This document shows positions 24,831 through 33,886 of a stretch of 64,000 nt of DNA, piece after piece. The translations under genes and the position numbers were made by a program. Within the stretch, counting starts at the first letter, position 1; every line of letters begins with the position of its first letter. The notes under the pieces were generated by a model that was not told the DNA's origin, did no database searches, and saw nothing but the letters and a program-made list of their open reading frames with translations. The stretch is from Naematelia aurantialba (taxonomy: Eukaryota; Basidiomycota; Tremellomycetes; Tremellales; Naemateliaceae): NCBI GenBank assembly GCA_021527695.1, contig JAKFAO010000010.1:496001-560000 (forward strand), in the 5' to 3' direction.

Positions 24831-25553
24831 ATGGACACGAGCGCAGTCACGGGATCCAGGATAACTAAACACCGCGGTCGCAGACCTCCAATTCCACCAA
24901 AGCGGGATACCGGAAGTTCAACAGCCTCCTCAGAGCCGGACCCAAATTTCTCATTTCTCCCTAATACATATGGTTCACCGGGGCCCAGCTCGGCAGCTTT
25001 TACTCAGTTGCCGCGTACAGACAGTCCGAGTCCATCGCGGCCTCCGACCCAGCCCTCGAGTTCGGCGGGATACACCAAGGACTCCAGTCCGCGGGGATCT
25101 CCCAGGGAATACTCGAATCCACCGGGATCTCCCAGCGGGGTTTCGAGGACCCGGGGGCATACGAACCAGGACTCGAATCCCTCTACATTCTCGGCACCTC
25201 CAGCTCAGCACTATGTTCAAGGCCAAACGTCGAGCAATCAATCTTCGTCCCCGACGACTAGAATATCCCGGCCGGCAGATTGGTCTAACAGCTCCATAGC
25301 GAGCCAGCACGTGGTTCCAGTCAGCCCAACAAGGGGCCGTTCCCTGCAACAACTTCAAATCAACACGCAGATCCCGCCACATGTCTTCTCCGACACGCCT
25401 CCAGCCCCGATCGCCTCGTTTGGGAGCCGTACGGACGGGTTTCATCATGCTGAAGGCACCGCCGAGTCTGGCGTTCCAGACACTTCATCAACCTCGAGTG
25501 GCAATCGGGGCAGGCGACCCTACAAAGCACCCAAATATGGAGATTGGCGCTGA
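24831..25553 (+). CDS. Orphan disordered protein 1
   Basis: 240-residue intronless open frame starting MDTSAVTGSRITKHRGRRPP. Not recognised. It is almost entirely Ser, Pro, Thr and Gly with SPRGSPRE and PTRGRSLQQL patches that look like phosphorylation or RNA-binding linear motifs, and it ends with a basic aromatic tail (GRRPYKAPKYGDWR). There is no signal peptide or membrane segment. A TATA box lies 116 bp upstream. The in-frame ATG at 24732 would add 33 residues overlapping the likely leader, so the later ATG is preferred. First of six same-strand orphans. Confidence 0.55.
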   Translation: MDTSAVTGSRITKHRGRRPPIPPKRDTGSSTASSEPDPNFSFLPNTYGSPGPSSAAFTQLPRTDSPSPSRPPTQPSSSAGYTKDSSPRGSPREYSNPPGSPSGVSRTRGHTNQDSNPSTFSAPPAQHYVQGQTSSNQSSSPTTRISRPADWSNSSIASQHVVPVSPTRGRSLQQLQINTQIPPHVFSDTPPAPIASFGSRTDGFHHAEGTAESGVPDTSSTSSGNRGRRPYKAPKYGDWR

Positions 25554-26136
25554 ATAGAGTGTATACATCTCATGCATTGTGTTGGGGAGGAATGTCAAAG
25601 GTACAAGCCGAGCAGGCACATGCGAATGTCCTTGAATACAGAATTTTTGCCTCGCCGTCACAACGCACGGACTGCTCTTCGTGTGCTCTCTCACAACTTT
25701 ACACAGTAGATCCACCGCCTCGCTCTAGATGGCTTCGCCCCAGTGGCAGTCACAAAAGATGGTGGCTAGACATACCAAAGGAGCCGCTGTTCGCGCTCTG
25801 CCCAGACCGGGGCCTAGGCAGCCGAATGCTGTGCACCAGGAGGTGGACGGCGGTATCATCAGCTTCCGGGGCCACCTGTGAACCCTTTCAGGTGTATCGC
25901 CTTGGTGTGGTTCTCGCCACAGAATACACGTTTCCGGTTAGTCCTGGTGCTCTAGTTTTTCTCCTTATGTGACAAATGTGATCAATCCCCCGAAACGAAA
26001 GGGACTGCCCGGTGGGAATCGGAGGAGGGATAAAGGGCAAATCAAACAGGACTGTCGTGACTCGACTCTTTCCTTGTCCCGCAGGTCTCACCCCGTTCTT
26101 GATAAAGTAGCTGCAGTCACTCTTCGTCACGTCGAT
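25554..26136. other. Intergenic stretch between orphan ORFs 1 and 2
   Basis: Open frames here are short and Cys/Trp-rich in all directions and do not look coding. The frame of orphan 2 extends back to 25969 without an ATG, so part of this stretch may be 5' UTR or an upstream exon that I cannot place. Confidence 0.4.
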
Positions 26137-26841
26137 ATGTCTTACTGCCAACATCACAGACGCTGCCGCAGGCAAATGCATGCCAGCCTCAGCCCAAGCC
26201 CGACTGGCTCTGTCGTGCCCAGTTTGCTGCCGGGGGACGTGGAGAGAGCACATACTGACTCGGAGGAAGAGTCGCAGACGCCCATATCGTACACTGAGGG
26301 AAGTGATATCGAGGTAGAGCAAGACGATGATAGCGGAGAGGAGCAAGAGGAGGGGAGTGGAGGGGAGCAAGAACAGGAGAGTGGAGAGGAGGAAGCACAA
26401 GACGACGGCAGCGAGCAGGACGAAAGGATGGAGCTAGAGAAGGATGGGGCATATTCGATGGCAAAACTCTCAGAGAGGCTGACATTCCGTCCGCCGCTGG
26501 ATCCTGAGGATGATTACTTGTCTGAGCAAATGACCAATCTGGACGTCGATGATAGCACAAATCAAGGAGGAGATTCCGACTTCTCGGACGCGGACGACGT
26601 CGTGGACGTCTCAGAGAGTGGAGGGACCTCCCAACTAGCCGCAGAAGAAGGACGGACCACCTTGGAGTCGGACAAAAACCATGCCTTGCAGCTGACAAGA
26701 TCCCCGTCTTGGGAAACGGACACAGCCTCTCTCGTTAAATCAGAAGCGCTTGGTGGCAAGGAGATTGGGGGGCAGCATGGCGGAGATTCTGTCCATTCGG
26801 AAGAGATCGTTCTGGCCATGCTTACTGAGGATGCCGAATAG
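26137..26841 (+). CDS. Orphan acidic disordered protein 2
   Basis: 234-residue intronless open frame starting MSYCQHHRRCRRQMHASLSP. Not recognised. A long acidic tract (DSEEESQTP, then EEQEEGSGGEQEQE to DDGSEQDERM) is followed by a more ordered-looking stretch (AKLSERLTFRPPLDPEDDYL) and further Asp/Ser segments. It ends EEIVLAMLTEDAE. The start is uncertain: a second Met 13 codons later (MHASLSP) is equally good. Acidic tracts of this kind occur in chromatin and nucleolar proteins, but nothing here fixes a function. Confidence 0.5.
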   Translation: MSYCQHHRRCRRQMHASLSPSPTGSVVPSLLPGDVERAHTDSEEESQTPISYTEGSDIEVEQDDDSGEEQEEGSGGEQEQESGEEEAQDDGSEQDERMELEKDGAYSMAKLSERLTFRPPLDPEDDYLSEQMTNLDVDDSTNQGGDSDFSDADDVVDVSESGGTSQLAAEEGRTTLESDKNHALQLTRSPSWETDTASLVKSEALGGKEIGGQHGGDSVHSEEIVLAMLTEDAE

Positions 26842-27602
26842 CAGAAAGCCAATAACATGCATGCATGAAGATGGGTTGAGACTTCCGCTGTTGCCGTCAA
26901 CAGCGAACGGTCCTTTCGACTCTAGGTCGACGCTCCTCTGCGCTGTCTGCCCGCTATCTATTATGACCGAGCTGAGATAGGGTCGCTATCGGGATGAGTC
27001 AGTCCGCCCTCACACAGCCGGACGAGCTGTCAGATCCTTTGTGTTGCTTCCCGAAAAGCGCCGTCGAGAAACATGCCTGGCTTGGCCTTGTAAGGGTCTG
27101 TAATGGTTCTTTCACAACGGATTGCATCGGCGAGAATGTGACGTCCTCTGATCCGTCGCGTCACATCGGTATACACAGTCCTTACGTGATGCCTGTCCTT
27201 CTGTCAGGTAGCAGTGTTGTCCGCATTGCATCCTGCTCAAACGCGGGGCTACGTTTTCAGACGTCTCGGTTGATCCATACAGTACGCTCTGCATTTCAGG
27301 CGTCCAACGTGAGAGGTATCCACCAAAGTGCTGCTGCTGGAGACATGACTCGATCGGACAAATCTGACAAGAGTCTCGCCACCACTCAATCGCCATTTCT
27401 GGAGCAACACCACCCTGCTCCCACGCCGATCAAGGGACCGCATGAACTCGGCTCCGAAAGAAGGCAGCAATATCTTCCTGAATCGCGGCCGAGAAACTAT
27501 ATCCACAACTACGAATGATCCCGACCTTCATTACCGTCTTGCTTAGCAATTCACCTCCCAAGGCAACGACAGCAGCAAGCAAAGACATCCACAGCCCCTC
27601 GG
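26842..27602. other. Intergenic stretch between orphan ORFs 2 and 3
   Basis: A 174-codon frame at 26994-27518 is open but has frequent Cys and His, no compositional resemblance to its neighbours and no supporting motif, so I leave it uncalled. Nothing else recognised. Confidence 0.4.
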
Positions 27603-28358
27603 ATGGACGATGGGTCAAGCAACACTGACCGGCCCAGCAGGCACACCTACCCGCCTCAGCTCACCCTACAGCCTTCCCTCCTATCGCCTTGGGGAACCTG
27701 GTCCAGTCTTGCTCCTACGCGATCTTGTCCGAGTCCTCCCGCCGACACGTCTTACACCGGAACCCCCGGAGCCATGTCAACCCCCCTACCACCACGCTCC
27801 GAGATTCCCGACGGTCCATCTCAATCGGGCGACGGTCGAACGACTTCAGTTGCTCAAGGGTGGCCCGCGTCTGGAGCAGGGAATGCCAGACACAGTGATG
27901 ACGAGATCAGCTGGCACAGCGACGTAGACGACCTCACAATTACCTCCACCTGTGGCTCCACTCGAGCCAAACGTATACCCGCGGAGGATGAAGTGTATGC
28001 AGATGATGGAGAAAATGCACCGACCGAGTCGGGTTTCAGGAGGTGCTTGTGGTTGGTGCATTTGCAGAGAGAACGGACGGAAACGCAAAGACGGCCGTAT
28101 CACAGACACCACTCCCGGCGCCTGCCCTTGCATTCTCTTAGGCAACAGGGGCCTCGGTCGGATCAGCCCGGAAAGCCGCCCCCACATCTCTGCAAAGCAC
28201 ATAGGCATTACGTCTCGTCCTCGTCAGGGAGACATAGAGTGCCGAAATCATCGTCATTTGGGAAATCACAGAGCCAATCGACAAGCGGCATGTGGGTTTC
28301 ACATGATCAGCAAGGCTGGGAGCGTGGATCTCGTGCCTCCAAAGGCTCGTTACCATAG
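27603..28358 (+). CDS. Orphan disordered protein 3
   Basis: 251-residue intronless open frame starting MDDGSSNTDRPSRHTYPPQL. Not recognised. The N-terminal 80 residues are Pro/Ser/Thr-rich; an acidic cluster follows (HSDDEISWHSDVDDLTITS, EDEVYADDGENAP), then a very basic half with HRHHSRR and SSSGRHRVPKSSSFGKSQSQ. A different frame (27952-28584) is also open through the second half, so the real C-terminus could differ if an unrecognised intron exists; the acidic-then-basic layout favours the frame given. The gap to orphan 2 is about 760 bp. Confidence 0.42.
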   Translation: MDDGSSNTDRPSRHTYPPQLTLQPSLLSPWGTWSSLAPTRSCPSPPADTSYTGTPGAMSTPLPPRSEIPDGPSQSGDGRTTSVAQGWPASGAGNARHSDDEISWHSDVDDLTITSTCGSTRAKRIPAEDEVYADDGENAPTESGFRRCLWLVHLQRERTETQRRPYHRHHSRRLPLHSLRQQGPRSDQPGKPPPHLCKAHRHYVSSSSGRHRVPKSSSFGKSQSQSTSGMWVSHDQQGWERGSRASKGSLP

Positions 28359-29178
28359 ACGTGGCTGGACTTACTGGGATAACGCTGCCTCTGGACCTTG
28401 GGGATGCATGTTGAAAAGGCTGAAAAGGGACAGATGTTGGATTTGGTCTTCTTCATTAGTGTCCTTGAATCAGTTCACTTTGGATCCTTTGAAGAACGTC
28501 ATTGTATCCCTTCTACACACCGAGTCAGTGGCAAACCTAGTCGGCCTCCGAGCGAGACAGTATGAGCAAGGTATATATCCGTAACGAGGCGAAGGTAGAT
28601 CTGGGAGACTGAGCCATCTTGGACGCTCTGGAGAAGTTATATGCCATACATCGTCTCCTCGTCCCTTCAGCATGGAACGTCCGTGCGCGACACCCTTCAC
28701 GGAACGTCCGTGCGTGACATCGGGTCTTTCATGACACGGTACTGGGACTCATACGTCATGACTGCAAGACCTACCTTTCTGTCATAAAACTTCTTCTGCC
28801 GAATGACCGGCTTTAGCCTGGCTCGGGCTCCTGCTATACGTTATAATGGCTCAAGTTGCCTTGCAGTAATTTGCCAAGCCTTCTGACGCGAGTGTCATTC
28901 CGAAGGCCTGTGGGGTGGGTAAGATGCAGGTGGAAGGCGCTGGCCGCGGCCTCACTGTGCCATCTACCAGCACCCCTTTGAATTCTACTCTTAGAAGCCT
29001 TCACCACCCTGGTACCATCAACGAGCTCGAATCGAAGACCTCTGCACAACAACAGGAAACAAACGTATAAGCCGTGAGGCAATTGGGAATTTTCCAACAA
29101 ACGACCTTGTTACCGTATCCTTGCCAGTGACGGCTTCACGCTCTCAACAACGTTCGCTACAAGGACGCCGGACAGATA
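28359..29178. other. Intergenic stretch between orphan ORFs 3 and 4
   Basis: No coding frame supported. It contains two near-identical 19-bp copies of GGAACGTCCGTGCG(C/T)GACA at 28674-28692 and 28701-28719, spaced 27 bp start to start. Position upstream of orphan 4 would suit a regulator site, but that is only a possibility. Confidence 0.45.
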
Positions 29179-31104
29179 ATGTACTGGTATAGGGAGCCTT
29201 ACATTCCTCCCACATACTGGACCAGGAGTACATTAGTGGAAGGGCATCGGCGGTGTAGCACTACTCGCCACTCCGAGGCAAATGCTGTGACCCGACTGGT
29301 ACGCAGGGGCAAACAACAGATAGGTACGCTTATCTCTGCATTACATCCGAAACGAAGAAAGTCCACACACACCGCGGCAAGTGCTACTGTGACAGAGGTG
29401 TACAATGTTTCCGTCGGACGCGCATCAGTTCACTCGACGCGTGAACCAGTCGGAACCGCCTCGGTACACAGTGTCCACACGGCTAGCCAGGCATCACCAT
29501 ACCAGGGATCGTCCGGATCTCGCTCGTCTTCCTCGTCACATGGTGGAGACACGGACCTATCTTCCATGCACTTTAGTGTTCCGCTCCCCGAACATGGCGC
29601 CGTTCATGCTCGGGAAACATCGCCACCCCACGAGTCCTCCGCGTTCCCAACTTCCTTCTTCCCGAGCGGGGAAGCGGCACCTCGACCCCAATCAACTCAC
29701 AGTGATTGCACCATTCGGCCAACCGCACCCCTCCACAGGATACGTGCGACTAGTGGACACTCAACAAGTGACACAGGTCACCGAGGTGTGGATTACAATA
29801 GAGCGGGCAGTTCCGAAACACATCTCGAGGAACAAGGTCTCTCGCGTTTCAGGCGTACCACACTGACCACTGGATCGACGACAGGGGTGGATCAACTTCT
29901 GGCTCAGTTTTCAGAGGACATTTCTTCCGAGGTATGGGACACGGATTTTCCAGGAGACGACTTTGAAGTGGACGATGAGGAAGATGACCCGACAGAACGG
30001 CGTCAGATAATCTCCGTTAACCGTATCTATTCGCTGTTTGACTACGCGCCATTAAGAACCACAATGTCCCGTCCAAACGGGTCTCCCTTGATTTCTGGCC
30101 TATCCGCCCTCACAATCGCACAGCGTCACAATGAATCCAATAAGATGAATGCACGCGCGAGATCAAGACAGAGCAGAGGAGAAACGGAATCACTTGAGTT
30201 CAGCTCGGTGGAGGGAGCTCAACCCGGAGAAGATGACGAAAACTCGTTCCGACGGGCACGATTCACCTCCATGACTAGACCTACCTCCCTACATCAACCG
30301 ATATCCGTCCCCCAACCTGTCTCCGCACTCCGAGCTGAACGAGTCAGTACCGTCACAGGGTCATCCGCGTCATCAGCGTCATCAGATCGTACCGTCAAGC
30401 CTAAACAACGCCACAAAACGGGAGACCAGAGTCGCCACTCTACCAGAAGTGACACACAATCAGGGGCGCCTCACCTTCCGCCCACGACACTCTATACTCA
30501 GACGACAGGCCTTGGTCGCCATCGATCTAGCAGTCAGCCAGGTTCCAAAACCAGTACCCCGAAGACAACATCCTCGGCTTTGCCTGGTCATCTTCGGACG
30601 AATTCAGACAGCCGAGTGTTCCCGAGACCCCCTGACTCCATCAAGCCCACTAGGAGGAAGATGTCATTCAGAAATCGGCCCCGGCGAAATGCATTCACGG
30701 GCGGCCAAAGGCACGTGACTGTCCACAGCAATGGGTGGGTCGAAACCCGCGAGGACAGACAAGTCCAGGCAGCCGAGGCACGGGTGCTGGGGTGGCTCGA
30801 GAGGCATCCCGACGGCTTTAGCGACGACGAATGCGAGTCACTCAACGATCGCTTGGCGACATGGGAATCGGCTACTGGGAGTGAGGATACCTCGACTGGC
30901 GCAACGGAGCTCTTGCACGAGCTGATTATGCAGAGTCTCAACGTCGCCGGAAGTTCCGTAACTTCAGACAGTATCTTCCGGCCCCTCCATTTCAGGCGAC
31001 CCGTCAGCTTGATGCAGAATGTGAGTGTGATACAGCGCGCGCAGGAAGAAGAGCACACATCCCGCCAACGCACGGACCCGGTTCCTGCGCAGTATACATC
31101 GTAG
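29179..31104 (+). CDS. Orphan disordered protein 4 (largest of the block)
   Basis: 641-residue intronless open frame starting MYWYREPYIPPTYWTRSTLV. Not recognised. After a short aromatic N-terminus the protein is Ser/Thr/Arg/His-rich, with an acidic segment in the middle (SEDISSEVWDTDFPGDDFEV, DDEEDDPTERR) and a more ordered C-terminal third: MSFRNRPRRNAFTGGQRHVT, EDRQVQAAEARVLGWLERHP and ELLHELIMQSLNVAGSS look helical. Absence of stops over 1.9 kb makes chance unlikely. No transmembrane segment. It has the same acidic-box-plus-basic layout as orphans 2 and 3. Confidence 0.65.
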   Translation: MYWYREPYIPPTYWTRSTLVEGHRRCSTTRHSEANAVTRLVRRGKQQIGTLISALHPKRRKSTHTAASATVTEVYNVSVGRASVHSTREPVGTASVHSVHTASQASPYQGSSGSRSSSSSHGGDTDLSSMHFSVPLPEHGAVHARETSPPHESSAFPTSFFPSGEAAPRPQSTHSDCTIRPTAPLHRIRATSGHSTSDTGHRGVDYNRAGSSETHLEEQGLSRFRRTTLTTGSTTGVDQLLAQFSEDISSEVWDTDFPGDDFEVDDEEDDPTERRQIISVNRIYSLFDYAPLRTTMSRPNGSPLISGLSALTIAQRHNESNKMNARARSRQSRGETESLEFSSVEGAQPGEDDENSFRRARFTSMTRPTSLHQPISVPQPVSALRAERVSTVTGSSASSASSDRTVKPKQRHKTGDQSRHSTRSDTQSGAPHLPPTTLYTQTTGLGRHRSSSQPGSKTSTPKTTSSALPGHLRTNSDSRVFPRPPDSIKPTRRKMSFRNRPRRNAFTGGQRHVTVHSNGWVETREDRQVQAAEARVLGWLERHPDGFSDDECESLNDRLATWESATGSEDTSTGATELLHELIMQSLNVAGSSVTSDSIFRPLHFRRPVSLMQNVSVIQRAQEEEHTSRQRTDPVPAQYTS

Positions 31105-31518
31105 ATCACCGCGAGGCGGTACTTGTTGTCGAATAGAGCCTGTGAGGCTCATGAAACTACAGTGCTCTGTATGCATGCACATGCCATAAACCTCCAGCCT
31201 CGTCCGCTTCCTCTGAGGGGGTTGCTTACTGGGCCAGGTGGTATCTCTCTGTTCAGCTCGTCGGCCTTCCCAATCGATCGCATCATTAATGTAAGTTTAA
31301 ATGCTTGTGACACTTGCTTTGTAGGGGTGCGTTCGCTTCTTCCGGCAGAGTCGGAATCAGAGCAAGACATCCATTATGGCAAGTGAAGTTTCTGACTTTG
31401 TATATTGCCTGGTTTCGGAATATTCCATAGGTAGTACACAAGGGACAGCCACCTTCGAAACTTCTTCCTCAACCATCTGGAACTCTCAATCAGTGATTGC
31501 CCCTCTTGGTTGACAGAA
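31105..31518. other. Intergenic stretch between orphan ORFs 4 and 5
   Basis: 414 bp with no supported coding frame or RNA gene; presumably terminator of orphan 4 and promoter of orphan 5. Confidence 0.4.
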
Positions 31519-32307
31519 ATGTCTAACGGAAAATATCCAACTACCAGCATGTCGACTGATCGCAACATGACTAACGGCAGGACAACGAACAACCTTCGAC
31601 ATACCGGCAAGGCCGGGAGGGACTTTCTCGCCCCACTGGATTCGATTGGCTCCGAAGCATTCTCTCGAAGCCTCTGCTTCACGCCGAGAGAAATTCAACT
31701 GGACACTCAAGGCGAAGTTTGGTCGGGCAGTCAAGGCGATTTAACCCCGAAAAGCTACACGCCACGCCACTCTACGGAGCACAGTTCTTGGAGAGGCTCC
31801 TTGGACAACGTGTCACTAGCCCGGCTTCTCTTCAAGCGAGACTCGAGTGTCGATAGCTCCAGCACCCGGGACCGCCGCGGCTCGTTCACTAACGGGAGTG
31901 AAATCCAGCCGGACCCCGTCGAGTCGGCAAGCAACGACGCCGTGCAGTGGCTGAACGCGAACCTCCCTGAAATAATCACGACTTGCCCCAGTCGGCCGTC
32001 CCCGCAAGATTCGGTTCGCCCGTGGGACGAGTTTAACGACCTGTACCACCGCTGGATTGTCCTGGCGGACCAACACGGCTCCTGCAAAGGCGCGAGTGCG
32101 ATTTTCGCCGCGCTTCAAAGCCGCGTCCCGAAGTCAGGCATTCCGGCATTGAGTCTTGTGCAGAGTTCGAACCTCATTGTCAGGGTGGCGAATGAGGAAA
32201 GAGAGGAGGCTGAGAAGAAGAAGAGGGAGGAGAGGAACAGGAAGGGAAGAAGTCGGACATTGTCCGCGGTGCATGTGGCCCGGCGCCTGGTTGGCAATAG
32301 GATGTAA
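31519..32307 (+). CDS. Orphan protein 5 with helical C-terminal half
   Basis: 262-residue intronless open frame starting MSNGKYPTTSMSTDRNMTNG. Not recognised. The N-terminal half is disordered; from about residue 135 a Trp-rich helical segment appears (NDAVQWLNANLPEII, RPWDEFNDLYHRWIVLADQH, KGASAIFAALQSRV), then a coiled-coil-like charged stretch (NEEREEAEKKKREERNRKGR) and a basic tail. This is the best candidate in the block for a folded domain, and the best query for a profile search. The codon at 31510 is TTG, not ATG, so the start at 31519 was used. Confidence 0.55.
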   Translation: MSNGKYPTTSMSTDRNMTNGRTTNNLRHTGKAGRDFLAPLDSIGSEAFSRSLCFTPREIQLDTQGEVWSGSQGDLTPKSYTPRHSTEHSSWRGSLDNVSLARLLFKRDSSVDSSSTRDRRGSFTNGSEIQPDPVESASNDAVQWLNANLPEIITTCPSRPSPQDSVRPWDEFNDLYHRWIVLADQHGSCKGASAIFAALQSRVPKSGIPALSLVQSSNLIVRVANEEREEAEKKKREERNRKGRSRTLSAVHVARRLVGNRM

Positions 32308-32790
32308 TATTGCGCTGTCGAGTCTGCTACGGTTATGGTGGCGATATCGGGGTTTGTACAGAACCATTAAAATTCTGCATATTGTCAAGGTGATCTGTCT
32401 GCACCGGGCTAATACCGCTCGTCAAGGCTGTGGCGAGCCGCAAGGCTCCGACTCCATCTCGTGTGAAGCGTGCGCAGACGCTGATTGCTAACTTTTTGAG
32501 CGCCTGGAAAAGGACTTTGTGAATGGGGCCCGAGCAGACGCCGTACGAAGCACAGTCCTTTGTACAGTATCTGCTTCTGATGGAGCCGACACTACAGTAT
32601 CGAGGTTTTAGGCGTATGGCATGTTCCCCTTGGCTTCGTTTCGTCTGCGAGAATGCAAACATCGTCGGTTGTTCGGCTTCCAGCTCTTGCTACAACTCCT
32701 CATCCCGGCTGGTCACTTTGAAGACCTGTCATCCTCATTGGTGCAGCATTATCACCACTCGTTCCTCGATTGCAACAGCCCCGTGCCAAA
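32308..32790. other. Intergenic stretch between orphan ORFs 5 and 6
   Basis: 483 bp, nothing recognised. Small open frames are short and lack motifs. Confidence 0.4.
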
Positions 32791-33594
32791 ATGATCTACG
32801 ACGGCACATTGGTCCCCTCTTCCATGACTCCGCTGCTTAGGAATGGCTCACCAGGTCTCATTCCAACACTGCACTGCACACAGCCAGAACAGCCAATGGT
32901 CTCTCGACCTATACCTACTCGCCGCGGGGCGTTTTGTGGAAAACTACCAGATCAAGTACCACTTCCGTGCGGACATTCGTTCGGCAGCGAGAGTCGTATG
33001 GCCTTGTTAGGGCAACCAGAGACGCTGGTGCCCGACTCTTTCGCCAGCGAACTCGTATTCCCAGATCCCGAGGAAAACACCAACTGTGACTGCGACCGCT
33101 TCGCGTTCCAGTGCCCCACGACGTGTGAGTATGACTATGACGAGTCGCCAGAGTCGCAATGGCCACCCCGCCCCAAGAGTGCGCCACGCTCCTTTCCTGA
33201 AACAGGTCTAACAGGGACCTCCATCAACGGCTCTGGTTCCTCCAGGAGATCAGACACCTCTCAGACCCACAGGAATGCCAAGTTCTTCGTTGGCTCTGGT
33301 CCCATTCCCCGATCCGCCACTCGGTCCAACCAAGTATCCAGGGAACCAAGTGACGCCAACGCGAAGAGTCGTATCAGCTTCAATGGGGCGACGAGCACCT
33401 CAGGCAGCGCACAGAGCATGCGCCAGCTCCACAGTGCACAGGCCACCATGCGGTTTAGAAGCCAGCAGGCGCTCAGAGACACGCGAGCTGATCGGTTGGC
33501 CTTCGATACCCCACCCACGACGTCATTAGGGGATCCCGAAGTCACAGAGACAGCGTCGCGCAGTCCAAGTACACGACCTTGCCTGACGCTCTGA
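32791..33594 (+). CDS. Orphan disordered protein 6
   Basis: 267-residue intronless open frame starting MIYDGTLVPSSMTPLLRNGS. Not recognised. It contains a small Cys/acid cluster (NTNCDCDRFAFQCPTTCEYD, then YDESPESQWPP) that might bind metal, followed by Ser/Arg/Gln-rich disorder (SRISFNGATSTSGSAQSMRQ, FRSQQALRDTRADRLAFDTP). Start chosen at the first ATG; the frame extends 7 codons further with a TTG. It converges on cytochrome c synthase with 292 bp between stops. Confidence 0.5.
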   Translation: MIYDGTLVPSSMTPLLRNGSPGLIPTLHCTQPEQPMVSRPIPTRRGAFCGKLPDQVPLPCGHSFGSESRMALLGQPETLVPDSFASELVFPDPEENTNCDCDRFAFQCPTTCEYDYDESPESQWPPRPKSAPRSFPETGLTGTSINGSGSSRRSDTSQTHRNAKFFVGSGPIPRSATRSNQVSREPSDANAKSRISFNGATSTSGSAQSMRQLHSAQATMRFRSQQALRDTRADRLAFDTPPTTSLGDPEVTETASRSPSTRPCLTL

Positions 33595-33886
33595 TCATCC
33601 CGTATGGGCTATAGCATACGCGGTGATGGTTTGGGTCGTGTGGCGGTGTGCTGAATGACTGGGGGCATCAGTATGCAAGTTGAAGGGGGTTGGTACAGTA
33701 TGCACAAATTGGACTAGTATGGCGATCAAAGGATTAGGATGTACGATCAGGAAATCATGATGCAACGACAAGGGGAGCAGTATGCATGATGAATGGCAAC
33801 ATATCTGCAGCCAAACCCAAGTCGACAGCCTCAAGAGCCCTCACACACAGGTCGAGCCTCGACTCCCAGCTCCTCCTTGCCTGCGC

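Noticed and set aside
26994..27518. Plus-strand 174-codon ORF inside the orphan block
   Set aside because: Composition differs from its neighbours, has no motif, and an opposite-strand frame is equally open.
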